Assembly: GCA_039111475.1 (NCBI GenBank)
Contig: JBCCIP010000012.1
Coordinates: 1 to 64,000 of the forward strand
Length of the DNA: 64,000 bases
Reading direction: 5' to 3'
Origin: JAUIET01 sp039111475
GTDB lineage: Bacteria > Pseudomonadota > Gammaproteobacteria > Pseudomonadales > JAUIET01
Below are positions 41,400 to 51,100 of the stretch, piece by piece. A program made the translations under genes and the position numbers. Under the pieces are notes generated by a model that saw only the letters and a list, made by a program, of their open reading frames with translations, had not been told where the DNA came from and searched no databases. Position 1 is the stretch's first letter; each line of letters begins with the position of its first letter.

Positions 41400-42311
41400 A
41401 TGCTGCGTTGTGCCCTGATGCTGCTCGCTTTATTACTGTCTTTTTCTGTACAGTCTGCCGCCACCCGTGTTGCGATTCTCATTCCGCAAACGCCATCTAA
41501 GGCACAGGCAATTTATGAAGAGATCTACTCTGGTGTGATGCTGGCTGAGAACGCAGAGTTACTGCGCTTCAACGTCAGTGCTGATACCACCGCCGAGCAA
41601 GTGCATCAGTGGCTGCAAGAACAGAATCCATCAGCGGTTATCGCCATTAGTAAAACTCCTTACGAGTACGCCAACAGCTCAGGTTTAAATGTGCCGCTTA
41701 TTGTGGGGGGGCTGGGTTCCACACCAAAGGGAGTTTCAGGTGTTGCCTTGGCTGGCGATCCCGCTGAGTTTTTTGCGAACGCGAAAGAAATCGCTCCAAG
41801 CGTGCAACGAGTGTACCTGGTTTACAACGAAAGTATGAATGGCTGGTGGCTCGATGACGCGCGAAAAAGTGCCAAGCAAAACGGCCTTGAGCTGGTAGCA
41901 CTGGAAGCAGCTTCGGTTCGCAAGGGTGCCAAGATATATAAGAACTTGCTTAAAGATGCCCGCAAAGACAAAGACGCGGTTTGGATTCCATTAGTCACAG
42001 TTGTACCTTCTAAAACCGTATTGCCAATGGTGTTACGCAAAGCATGGGACAAACACCTTGTGGTTTTCACCAATAGCCCAGTTCACACGAAACAAGGCGC
42101 TTTGTTCTCACTCTATCCTGACAATGCTGCCATGGGTGCGCAATTGATGGAGCTGGCATTGGAGCAGGCTACGTCCGATCACGCCGAACCTCGCGTAGTA
42201 ATGGCGCGCAATATGAAGCGCGCGTTCAATTGGCGTACCGCATCTCACCTGGGGCTCAAGTACACTTTGGACGAGGAGGCTGGCTTTGACAGAATCTACC
42301 CAGTTCAATAG
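41400..42311 (+). CDS. Periplasmic ABC-substrate-binding-like protein (PF04392 type)
   Basis: About 303 residues from ATG 41400, preceded by a purine-rich GGTGGG; a TTG at 41325 would add 25 residues before the signal peptide. The signal peptide (LRCALMLLALLLSFSVQSAA) is followed by a two-lobed binding fold: VAILIPQTP, VIAISKTPYEYA, VPLIVGGLGS, RVYLVYNES, VWIPLVTVVPSK, LVVFTNSPVH and GALFSLYPDNAAMGAQL. This matches the ABC-transporter substrate-binding family PF04392. No permease or ATPase gene is nearby. It overlaps the downstream kinase by 26 bases, so it probably serves as the kinase's ligand sensor. Confidence 0.75.
   Translation: MLRCALMLLALLLSFSVQSAATRVAILIPQTPSKAQAIYEEIYSGVMLAENAELLRFNVSADTTAEQVHQWLQEQNPSAVIAISKTPYEYANSSGLNVPLIVGGLGSTPKGVSGVALAGDPAEFFANAKEIAPSVQRVYLVYNESMNGWWLDDARKSAKQNGLELVALEAASVRKGAKIYKNLLKDARKDKDAVWIPLVTVVPSKTVLPMVLRKAWDKHLVVFTNSPVHTKQGALFSLYPDNAAMGAQLMELALEQATSDHAEPRVVMARNMKRAFNWRTASHLGLKYTLDEEAGFDRIYPVQ
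42273..42279 (+). promoter_or_regulatory. Shine-Dalgarno site for the TTG start of the kinase
   Basis: GAGGAGG lies six bases before TTG at 42286, inside the end of the upstream coding sequence. This fixes the rare start codon and implies translational coupling of the two genes. Confidence 0.7.
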
Positions 42312-43905
42312 CGCGCAAGCAAGCGTTCACGTGCCTGCCAGTAGGCAAAAACTTGTTAGTTTCCGTCAACAGTTGTTTTCTATCTTTGCCGGATTTGGCT
42401 TGATGATCGCGGTAGCCGCAGCACTTGGTACTGCCTATTCCACTACCCAACATCTGCGTGAACTGTATATAGGCCAAGCGCTGCAAGCGACGGAAAATTT
42501 CGCCGGTCTTAGCGAGCTCGCGTTGCTGTACGAGAGTGGCGACAATGCCGTAGGTGCAGCCACGGCAACCTTGTCTTTCCCATCCATCAAATTTGTCTCT
42601 GTTACTACCGCGGACGGTACGGTGCTACTGGAACAAGGCAACTGGGGTGGCAACAAATTTCCTCTTAACAATAAGCACCCCGGGCAAAAAAGCGCGGAGC
42701 TGCTGAGCACACAAAGTGACGCATGGCATTTCTGGGCACCGGTGTACACGCTTGCCGAGGAAAATACGTCTCTGGACGCTACTGGAGCTGCAGAAAAGGA
42801 ATATCTGGGCTACGTCTACGTCGTCGAGGATCAACGCGAATTCATCGCGGCTGAGTATGAAATTTTTCGCAAAAACATATTGATCGGCTTGCTTGGTGGC
42901 CTGGTCTTCATTCTAATACTACATCTGCTGCTTAACCGCTTGCTGGCACCTATGAACCGGCTGGTTAAAGTGATGGAAAAGACGCGTGAGGGTGATACAA
43001 CCGTTCGTGCGTTACCAAAAGGCCCAGCGGAAATCGTTGATATGGCGGAAGTTTACAATAAGGTCATGGACAACCTCGCTGACCGCGACGCCAAGTTATT
43101 GCGCCATACAGAAATTCTTGAGTCTGAAGTCAGCCTGCGTACACAAGAACTGGTGCAGGCGAGAGACCAGGCCATAGACGCGAGTCGGCATAAGTCTGAG
43201 TTTCTTGCCAACATGAGTCATGAGCTACGCACACCCTTGCAAGCAATCCTGGGGTACTCCGATATTGTGCGGGAGGGTCTGGAAGACGAATGCCTTGACG
43301 ACTTTGTTGAAGACATAGACCGGATAACTCACAACGCCTCCCACTTGTTGACGTTAATCAACAGCATCCTCGATCTGTCGAAAATCGAAGCGGGACGCAT
43401 GGACCTGAAAATCAGCCCCGTATGTGTTGCCCGCGTTGTAAAACGTGCCAGTGATACGCTACAACCGCTAATGCAGCAAAACCAGAACAGCTTGCAGATT
43501 GATGTAGACGAAGACGATCTTAAGATTGGCATAGACGAGACAAAATTACTGCAAGTGTTACTGAACCTGGCAAGTAACGCAGGCAAGTTTACCAAGAACG
43601 GCGTCGTTTCTATTCGTGTGCGTCATGCAGCTGACAGTTTGCAAATCGATGTGGAAGACACTGGCATAGGCATGGACAAAGAGCATCTCAATTTAATCTT
43701 TGATCCATTCCGGCAAATTGACGGCAGCACAACTCGCGAATTTGAAGGAACCGGTCTAGGCCTTTCAATTACACGCCGTTTTTGCGAAGTGATGGGCGGG
43801 CATATCAGCGTTAGCAGTGAACCAGGCAAAGGTTCCTGCTTCAGTGTGAACTTCCCGCTACCCATTACAGGTCAAAGCGAAACTGCGATCGACCCTACTT
43901 TTTGA
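42286..43905 (+). CDS. Sensor histidine kinase coupled to a binding protein
   Basis: A 539-residue kinase with a cytoplasmic tail, TM1 (about 28-50), a periplasmic sensor (51-185), TM2 (about 195-218) and HAMP (about 219-270). HisKA carries phosphoacceptor His312 (NMSHELRTPLQ), and the HATPase has an N-box (LNLASNAGKF), VEDTGIGMD and GTGLGLSI. There is no receiver domain and no response regulator nearby. The start is TTG with a strong ribosome binding site. Together with the preceding periplasmic binding protein it probably forms a ligand-sensing complex. The stop codon touches the palindromic element. Confidence 0.85.
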   Translation: MTESTQFNSAQASVHVPASRQKLVSFRQQLFSIFAGFGLMIAVAAALGTAYSTTQHLRELYIGQALQATENFAGLSELALLYESGDNAVGAATATLSFPSIKFVSVTTADGTVLLEQGNWGGNKFPLNNKHPGQKSAELLSTQSDAWHFWAPVYTLAEENTSLDATGAAEKEYLGYVYVVEDQREFIAAEYEIFRKNILIGLLGGLVFILILHLLLNRLLAPMNRLVKVMEKTREGDTTVRALPKGPAEIVDMAEVYNKVMDNLADRDAKLLRHTEILESEVSLRTQELVQARDQAIDASRHKSEFLANMSHELRTPLQAILGYSDIVREGLEDECLDDFVEDIDRITHNASHLLTLINSILDLSKIEAGRMDLKISPVCVARVVKRASDTLQPLMQQNQNSLQIDVDEDDLKIGIDETKLLQVLLNLASNAGKFTKNGVVSIRVRHAADSLQIDVEDTGIGMDKEHLNLIFDPFRQIDGSTTREFEGTGLGLSITRRFCEVMGGHISVSSEPGKGSCFSVNFPLPITGQSETAIDPTF

Positions 43906-43961
43906 AGGGCGCGTCTATTAATTCCTCGCGTCCTATGCGGGGAATTAATAGACGCGCCCTT
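43905..43961. repeat. Palindromic element, copy 2; likely bidirectional terminator
   Basis: A perfect 21-bp inverted repeat (43905-43925 and 43941-43961) with a 15-nt loop. It fills the gap between the convergent kinase and acyltransferase stops. The core CTATTAATTCC and GGAATTAATAG is shared with the palindrome at 1054-1137; flanking GCGC pairs also correspond. Position and strength suggest termination of both transcripts, while the shared core suggests a dispersed repeat family. Confidence 0.8.
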
Positions 43962-43964
43962 AAG

Positions 43965-44687
43965 TCAGTCCATAGGCCCCGGCTTTAGCAAAGTTCGAAT
44001 CCAGCTGAGCCAGCCGTTATCTTTTAGAACCATGTGATCAATTCGATCATACTGTTCGGCAAGGACTGCAGGGTCTGCAAAAAATTCTTCCCGTGTTCGG
44101 ATGGTGCGGCTAGCATCTAGCTGCTTGACCACTACCGCCGGGTTGCCAGCCACAACCACGTTGGACGCTATGTCACGGGTGACCACCGCTCTTGCAGCGA
44201 CAATGCTGTTATCGCCTATGGTCACGCCTTTTAAAACTGTTGCATGATCACCCAGCCACACATTGCGACCGATATTCACCGGTGTTTTTGTTGTTGGACG
44301 TTCGACTCGGTCGTACAAACCGTGCCAGTCAGAATCCGTGATATAGACGCCGTTTGCGATCAGGCAGCTATCGCCGATAGTGATGTGGTCACAGGCGCTT
44401 ATCCTCACTCCAGGCGCCAGCAAAACACTATGGCCGATGGTGACACCGCCACCATCAGAATCATGCCCCCATACTCCAATAGTAGTAGGGCTAGCGGGCT
44501 CCGCGATGATTGTTACCGAATCACCAATACGAATATTGGGGCCGCTAACCTTGATATGCCAGGGCTTCATCATGGTTGGATACACGCCCAGCGCATCCAG
44601 TTGCGGGCGAATAAAGTTTTGAACATACCAATTGCGAAATCGCAGGTAGTATTTCTTCAGAAGATAGGGTCGTCGATCCTGGCGCAT
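43965..44687 (-). CDS. Hexapeptide-repeat acyltransferase
   Basis: A 240-residue left-handed beta-helix protein. Hexapeptide turns run from about 50 to 185 (IRIGDSVTI, VTIGHSVLL, ITIGDSCLI, VNIGRNVWL, VTIGDNSIV). The catalytic-type His may be that in DSDWHGLYD. A helical N-terminus (RRPYLLKKYYLRFRNW) and a C-terminal tail complete it. It resembles maltose/galactoside-type O-acetyltransferases acting on sugars or lipids; the acceptor is unknown. No polysaccharide cluster is adjacent. It is divergent from cysE. Confidence 0.75.
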   Translation of the reverse strand: MRQDRRPYLLKKYYLRFRNWYVQNFIRPQLDALGVYPTMMKPWHIKVSGPNIRIGDSVTIIAEPASPTTIGVWGHDSDGGGVTIGHSVLLAPGVRISACDHITIGDSCLIANGVYITDSDWHGLYDRVERPTTKTPVNIGRNVWLGDHATVLKGVTIGDNSIVAARAVVTRDIASNVVVAGNPAVVVKQLDASRTIRTREEFFADPAVLAEQYDRIDHMVLKDNGWLSWIRTLLKPGPMD

Positions 44688-44802
44688 GGCTTGCGATTAT
44701 ACCTGCACTACACATGTGCGCCATTGAACAGACAAGAGACGCTGTCGAATAAGCCACTTTGCGGTAAACTGGCGGGCCATAAGGGAGTTGTGAGGCCCTA
44801 TC

Positions 44803-45624
44803 ATGCCCAGTCAAGCGCATTCTGCAATATCGTCAAGAGAAGCATCAGACCCAATCTGGCGTTTAATCTGTGAAGAGACACGCTCGAACGCCAACCAAGA
44901 ACCGATTCTGGCGAGTTTTCTGCATGCGACTATTTTGAATCATGATAGCCTTGAAGCCGCACTTAGCTTCCATCTGGCGAATAAGCTGCACAGCAGCACC
45001 GCTTCGGCGTTGTTATTGCGCGAAGTGATCGAGCAGGCACTGAACTCGGACGAGTCGATTGGAATCGCTTTGCGCGCCGACCTGCACGCGTTTGCCGAGC
45101 GCGATTCCGCTTGCACGCAAATGAGCACGCCATTTCTTTTTTACTCGGGGTATCAGGCGCTTCAAGCGTACCGCATTGCACATTGGCTATGGGGTCAAAA
45201 TAGGGAATCGCTGGCACTGTACTTGCAAAATCGCATATCCATGGAATTTGCGGTAGACATCCACCCTGCTGCGGTTATTGGTCAAGGCATTATGCTAGAT
45301 CATGCTACCGGTATTGTGATTGGCGAGACGGCGGTGGTTGGCAACAACGTGTCTATCCTGCAGGGAGTGACACTTGGTGGCACGGGCAAAGTCAGCGGTG
45401 ACCGGCACCCTAAAGTGGGTGACTTTGTACTTTTAAGTGCCGGCGCAAAAGTGCTGGGCAATATCAAAATCGGCGACTGCGCAAAAGTGGGCGCCGGTAG
45501 CGTGGTACTCAAAGACGTTCCTGCAAACTGCACAGTTGCCGGTGTACCTGCCGAAATTGTGGGGCGATGCTGTAATCAACCAGCGCTGGAAATGGATCAT
45601 GAGATAGAAAACGATTCTATCTAA
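44803..45624 (+). CDS. cysE: Serine O-acetyltransferase
   Basis: A 273-residue enzyme converting serine and acetyl-CoA to O-acetylserine for cysteine synthesis. A helical N-terminal domain (about 10-140) includes DPIWRLICEE and LLREVI, and the beta-helix carries DIHPAAVIGQGIMLDHATG with the active-site His, then GGTGKVSGDRHPKVGD. The full N-domain marks the E. coli-type, hexameric enzyme rather than the short EpsC type. The C-terminal tail ends in Ile, as needed for contact with cysteine synthase. AAGGGAG lies upstream of the ATG. Confidence 0.93.
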   Translation: MPSQAHSAISSREASDPIWRLICEETRSNANQEPILASFLHATILNHDSLEAALSFHLANKLHSSTASALLLREVIEQALNSDESIGIALRADLHAFAERDSACTQMSTPFLFYSGYQALQAYRIAHWLWGQNRESLALYLQNRISMEFAVDIHPAAVIGQGIMLDHATGIVIGETAVVGNNVSILQGVTLGGTGKVSGDRHPKVGDFVLLSAGAKVLGNIKIGDCAKVGAGSVVLKDVPANCTVAGVPAEIVGRCCNQPALEMDHEIENDSI

Positions 45625-45686
45625 CATCCGTTTATGTAAACGCGCTAAATGGCGGCTCGTAAGCAGACAAGACTCGTTAGTGTTTT

Positions 45687-46745
45687 CTAGGCCTGATGAT
45701 ATTGGGGTGAGAGTTCGTGCACTGCATCAATAAATGCTTTCGCATTATCAGGTTTGATATCTGGCGTAATGCCATGGCCCAAATTAAACACGTGGCCAAC
45801 GCCATGCCCATAGGACGCCAGAATACGGCCCACCTCAGCGCGAATGCGCTCGGGACTGCCACGCAATAAGGCTGGGTCCATGTTACCTTGCAAAGCGACC
45901 TTTCCATCCACGACCCGCCTGGCTACACCGATGTCCATGGTCCAGTCAAGACCGACGCAATCGCAATCGGTGGCAGCAATGTCCTGCAGCCATAAGCCGC
46001 CATTTTTTGTAAATAAAATAACTGGTACGTCTGCTTCGCTATTCGCTTGCTTCACACCTTTGGCGATTTTTCGCATGTACCCCAGTGAAAATTCCTCGTA
46101 GGCGGCCGCGCTCAAAACACCGCCCCATGTATCAAAAATTTGCACAGCCTGCGCACCTGCAACAATTTGCGCACTCAAATAATCAATCACCGAATCAGCC
46201 AACTTGTCCAGCAGCATATGCATGGCTTCGGTTTCGCAAAACGCCATAGTTTTTATGCGTGCAAAATCTTTGCTACTACCACCTTCAATCATGTAAGTGG
46301 CTAGCGTCCAGGGGCTGCCAGAAAAACCAATTAGTGGCACCCGGTTATTCAACTCTTTTCGAATCAGTTTTACCGCATCAATCACATACGGCAAATCTTT
46401 ACTGGTCTGTAATACGTCCAGTTTCTCAATCGCCACCGCTGATCTTACGGGCTTTCGGAATTTGGGGCCTTCGCCTTCGGCAAAATACAGACCCAGACCC
46501 ATCGCATCAGGAATGGTAAGGATATCAGAGAATAGAATAGCGGCATCCAGCTCGAAACGTTCGAGTGGTTGCAAAGTTACTTCGCAGGCCAGCTCAGGAT
46601 TGGCAAACAAATCCTGAATACCACCAGCTTTTTGCCGCGTAGCACGGTACTCCGGTAAATACCGGCCTGCCTGACGCATCATCCATACCGGTGTATATTC
46701 AACCGGCTCTCGTCGCAACGCCCGCAAAAAAGTATCGTTAGACAT
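45687..46745 (-). CDS. hemE: Uroporphyrinogen decarboxylase
   Basis: A 352-residue haem-pathway enzyme that removes four carboxyls from uroporphyrinogen III. The N-terminal signature PVWMMRQAGRYLPEYR is intact, with the catalytic Asp in AILFSDILTIP, plus GFSGSPWTLATYMIEGG and LGHGITP near the end. It overlaps gltD by eight bases, continuing the order gltB-gltD-hemE. Confidence 0.95.
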   Translation of the reverse strand: MSNDTFLRALRREPVEYTPVWMMRQAGRYLPEYRATRQKAGGIQDLFANPELACEVTLQPLERFELDAAILFSDILTIPDAMGLGLYFAEGEGPKFRKPVRSAVAIEKLDVLQTSKDLPYVIDAVKLIRKELNNRVPLIGFSGSPWTLATYMIEGGSSKDFARIKTMAFCETEAMHMLLDKLADSVIDYLSAQIVAGAQAVQIFDTWGGVLSAAAYEEFSLGYMRKIAKGVKQANSEADVPVILFTKNGGLWLQDIAATDCDCVGLDWTMDIGVARRVVDGKVALQGNMDPALLRGSPERIRAEVGRILASYGHGVGHVFNLGHGITPDIKPDNAKAFIDAVHELSPQYHQA

Positions 46746-48159
46746 CCAGATAATCCAGCATGCCTTTGGCGGCTTTACGACCTTCCCATATTGCGGTTAC
46801 CACCAAATCGGAACCTCTGACCATATCACCGCCGGCAAATATTTTTGGATTCTCGGTTTGAAAAGGATACTCCGATTTTTCCGGCGCCAATACACGGCCG
46901 CCATCATCCGTAGATACCTGGTATTCTGAAAACCAGTCCGCCGGACTGGGACGGAAACCAAACGCAATGATAACCGCGTCGGCTGGCAGAATTTCTTCAC
47001 TGCCAGGAATTGCTTCGGGTACTCTTCGCCCGTTTTCATCGGCATCACCCAAATGCGTTTCAACGACTTTAACACCGGTCGCTTTACCACCTTTGCCAAC
47101 AATTTCTATCGGCTGGCGATTAAAAAGGAAGCGCACGCCCTCTTCTTTCGAATTCTGCACTTCGCGGCGAGAACCTGGCATATTCTCTTCATCTCTTCGG
47201 TACGCACAAACCACGGTCTCTGCACCCTGGCGAATAGCGGTGCGGTTGCAATCCATAGCGGTGTCTCCGCCACCAAGCACAACAACGTTTTTTCCTTTCA
47301 GATCGATAAAGTCTTCTGCCGATTGTTCAAAACCAAGGTTGCGGTTTACGCTCGCTACCAGGTAAGGCAAGGCTTCATGCACACCTTCAAGCTCTTCTCC
47401 GGCAAAGCCACCTTTCATATAGGTGTAGGTACCCATGCCCAGGAAAACGGCATCGTATTCATCATGCAATTCTCCGAAGCTAACGTCCTTGCCTACTTCG
47501 GTATTCAAACGAAATTCTATGCCCATGTCTTGGAATATTTCGCGACGACGGTTCATAACAAATTTTTCGAGTTTGAACTCAGGAATCCCAAAGGTAAGCA
47601 AGCCACCAATCTCAGGGTACTTGTCGTACACCACGGCTTTTACACCCGCTCGAGTTAATACGTCGGCACAGCCGAGACCTGCCGGACCGGCACCAATGAT
47701 GGCTACTTTCTTATCAACAGGTATCACATCCGAAAGATCAGGTCGCCACCCCATTCTGAACGCTGTATCGGTAATATACTTCTCAGCAGAACCTATTGTG
47801 ACCGCACCGAATCCGTCGTTGAGCGTACAAGCGCCTTCGCACAAGCGATCTTGTGGACACACACGCCCACACACTTCCGGGAGCGTATTGGTTTGATGGC
47901 AGAGTTCAACCGCTTCCAAAATATTGCCTTCTGAAATCAGTTTCAGCCAATTGGGTATATAGTTGTGTACAGGGCACTTCCACTCGCAATAAGGGTTGCC
48001 GCATTCAAGACATCTATGCGATTGACTGCGAACCTGCGGTGGGCGAAACGGTTCGTATATTTCTGCGTATTCAATTTTCCGAACATCAATCGGTTTTTTG
48101 TCAGGATCGAGTCGCCCGACTTCCAGAAATTGAAAATTATTGTCTAGTCTGTCTGTCAT
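46738..48159 (-). CDS. gltD: Glutamate synthase small subunit
   Basis: A 473-residue protein from the ATG giving MTDRLDN. Cysteines for Fe-S clusters are in CLECGNPYCEWKCP and CGRVCPQDRLCEGAC. FAD binds at IIGAGPAGLGCAD and NADPH at VVLGGGDTAMDC. It passes electrons from NADPH to the large subunit for glutamate synthesis from glutamine and 2-oxoglutarate. It starts four bases after gltB ends; a longer frame to 48186 would overlap gltB and is not needed. Confidence 0.94.
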   Translation of the reverse strand: MTDRLDNNFQFLEVGRLDPDKKPIDVRKIEYAEIYEPFRPPQVRSQSHRCLECGNPYCEWKCPVHNYIPNWLKLISEGNILEAVELCHQTNTLPEVCGRVCPQDRLCEGACTLNDGFGAVTIGSAEKYITDTAFRMGWRPDLSDVIPVDKKVAIIGAGPAGLGCADVLTRAGVKAVVYDKYPEIGGLLTFGIPEFKLEKFVMNRRREIFQDMGIEFRLNTEVGKDVSFGELHDEYDAVFLGMGTYTYMKGGFAGEELEGVHEALPYLVASVNRNLGFEQSAEDFIDLKGKNVVVLGGGDTAMDCNRTAIRQGAETVVCAYRRDEENMPGSRREVQNSKEEGVRFLFNRQPIEIVGKGGKATGVKVVETHLGDADENGRRVPEAIPGSEEILPADAVIIAFGFRPSPADWFSEYQVSTDDGGRVLAPEKSEYPFQTENPKIFAGGDMVRGSDLVVTAIWEGRKAAKGMLDYLDV

Positions 48160-48163
48160 GAGA

Positions 48164-51100
48164 TTATGCCGGCGCTGATCGCACATTATCCAGTAACGAT
48201 TTTAAACTGGCCGCCTTTGGCTTGATTAACCAAAACTTGCCAATGTAGTGTTCAAAATCTTCAAGCAATTCTTTGCCCCAGGCGCTATCGGTCTCAGCAA
48301 CAAATTTCTGCACCATCGCAAACAATTGCATGCGGTAAGGCTCAAATGTTTCACCAGCAACCCGGCAAATTTCAACAAGCTCCCGATTGTACTGATCAGG
48401 AAAAGTGCGCTCAAGATCCAGCACGTAGGCAAACCCACCGGTCATACCGGCACCGAAGTTATAGCCGGTGCTTCCTAACACAGTTATTACACCGCCCGTC
48501 ATATACTCGCAACAATGGTCGCCTGCACCTTCAACAACCGCCATGGCGCCTGAGTTACGAACACCAAACCGCTCACCCGCTCGACCAGCTGCAAACAATT
48601 GCCCACCGGTTGCGCCGTACAAGCAAGTGTTGCCGATAATCGACGCTTCTTCACTGTTAAACGCACTGTCTTTTGGCGGGTATAGCACCAATTGACCACC
48701 GGCCATGCCCTTACCCACATAATCATTTGCGTCGCCTTCAAGGCGCATGCGCAAACCACCAGCATTCCAAACGCCAAAGCTTTGTCCTGCGGTGCCAGTT
48801 AGCTGCAGGTCGATAGGATTGTCGGCCATGCCCCGGTTGCCATAACGGCGGGCAATTTCGCCAGATAGCCGCGCGCCTATTGAGCGATCGCAGTTGGTTA
48901 CTTCGAACTGGTACTTACCACCTGTTTTACTTTCTATCGCCGGCAAACAAGTTGCCACCATGCTTTGTGAAAGCAAGGCCTTGTCATAGGGAGAGTTCGA
49001 TTTCGCAGTACAAAATTGTGGCTTGTCTGCAGCAATGTGGTCGTTAAATAGCAGCGGCTCAAGGTTTATGTTGCGTTGCTTTGCTGTTTTTCCTTCGATA
49101 CGCTCTAGCAAATCGGTCCTACCGATCAGCTCTTCCATTCTACTCACACCCAGTGACGCCATGATTTCACGAGTTTCCATCGCAACGAACTGGAAGAAGT
49201 TCATCACCATATCCACAGTGCCAATAAAATGCTCATCACGCAGCGTATCGTTTTGAGTGGCAACTCCTGTCGCACAATTATTAAGGTGGCAGATACGCAG
49301 ATATTTGCAGCCCATGGCCACCATAGGCGTAGTGCCGAAACCAAAACTTTCAGCGCCGAGAATGGCTGCTTTCACCACGTCAAGACCCGTTTTTAAACCG
49401 CCATCAGTCTGCACCCGCACTTTGTCGCGAAGATCATTGCTGCGCAAAGCCTGGTGAGTTTCACTCAGACCGAGTTCCCACGGAGAACCGGCATAACGAA
49501 TAGAAGTTAACGGGCTTGCTGCCGTGCCACCGTCATAGCCGGATATGGTGATCAGATCAGCATACGCCTTGGCCACACCGGCGGCGATGGTGCCAACACC
49601 TGGCTCTGACACCAGTTTCACTGATACAAGCGCATCCGGATTAACCTGTTTTAAATCAAAGATAAGTTGCGCCAAATCTTCGATTGAATAAATATCATGA
49701 TGTGGCGGCGGCGAAATCAACGTCACGCCGGGTACGGAAAAACGCAAGCGTGCAATCAAATTGTTAACCTTGCCGCCCGGAAGTTGCCCTCCCTCACCAG
49801 GCTTAGCGCCTTGCGCAATTTTTATCTGAAGCACTTCGGCGTTAACCAGATAGTGCGGTGTAACACCAAATCGACCCGAGGCTACTTGCTTGATTTTGGA
49901 ATTGCGCTCAGTGCCATAGCGCGCAGGGTCTTCACCACCCTCACCTGAATTGGAACGCCCACCAAGACGATTCATTGCGGTGGCCAAGGACTCATGCGCC
50001 TCAGGTGAAAGTGCGCCCAATGACATGCCTGCACTGTCAAAACGCAATAGAATATTATCTATCGACTCAACTCTATCAACCGGAATTGCGTCCTCGGACC
50101 CCTTCAAGGCAAACAAATCACGCAACATCGCATGTGGACGTTCATTGACCAAGCCAGCGTAGTCCCTGTACGCCGAGTAGTCACCGGTTTTGACGGCATA
50201 TTGTAATGTAGATACCACATCAGGATTAAACGCATGATATTCGGCGTCATGCACATATTTGAGCAAGCCGCCGTGCTCTATCGGTTGTCTGGGCCGCCAG
50301 GCCGCTTTGCTCAGAGCGCGAATGTCAGCATCAAAATCCTCAAACTTCGCACCCTGTATACGGCTGGCCACACCACGGAAACAGGTATACACAATCTCGT
50401 CATCAAGCCCAACCGCTTCAAACAGTTGCGCGCCCCGATAAGATGCCATCGTGGAAATACCCATCTTCGAGAGTATCTTCAGCAGACCTTTATTTATTCC
50501 GCGGCGATAATTTTTAAACGCATCATCAGCGTCGCCAAGCAACTCTCCACTGTCGACCAAATCGCTTAGCAGGTTGTATGCCAGGTAGGGATAAACAGCA
50601 GTAGCGCCAAAACCCAACAGTGTCGCGAAGTGATGAGAGTCTCTGGCACTGGCCGTTTCGACAATAATGTTAGCGTCGCAACGCAGGCCTTTTTGAATTA
50701 GGTGATGATGCACCGCGCCCGTTGCCAGCAGGCAATGCACTGGTAAAGCATTGGCGCTCACACCACGGTCTGACAACACCAGCAGAGTTTTGCCATCACG
50801 CGCCGCTTGCTCAGCGGCCGCACACACGTTGCTGATGGCTTGTTTCAACGAGGTTTCTTCGGCATTAAACAGCAAACTGATTCTGGCGGCTTCGAATCCT
50901 TTTCGATCCAGTGTCAGCAAGCGATTGAATTTCGCTGGCGATAACAGCGGCGAGCTCAAAATGACGCGGTTCGCGTGTTCTGGCGTCTCTGTGAAAATGT
51001 TTAGTTCGGCACCGATACAGGTCTCGAGAGACATCACCACTGTTTCCCTGAGTGGGTCAATTGGCGGATTGGTAACTTGTGCAAACTGCTGGCGAAAATA

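Noticed and set aside
47053..47658. Open frame of 201 codons on the plus strand opposite gltD
   Set aside because: It is antisense to the clear nucleotide-binding regions of gltD and has no start signal or homology pattern.
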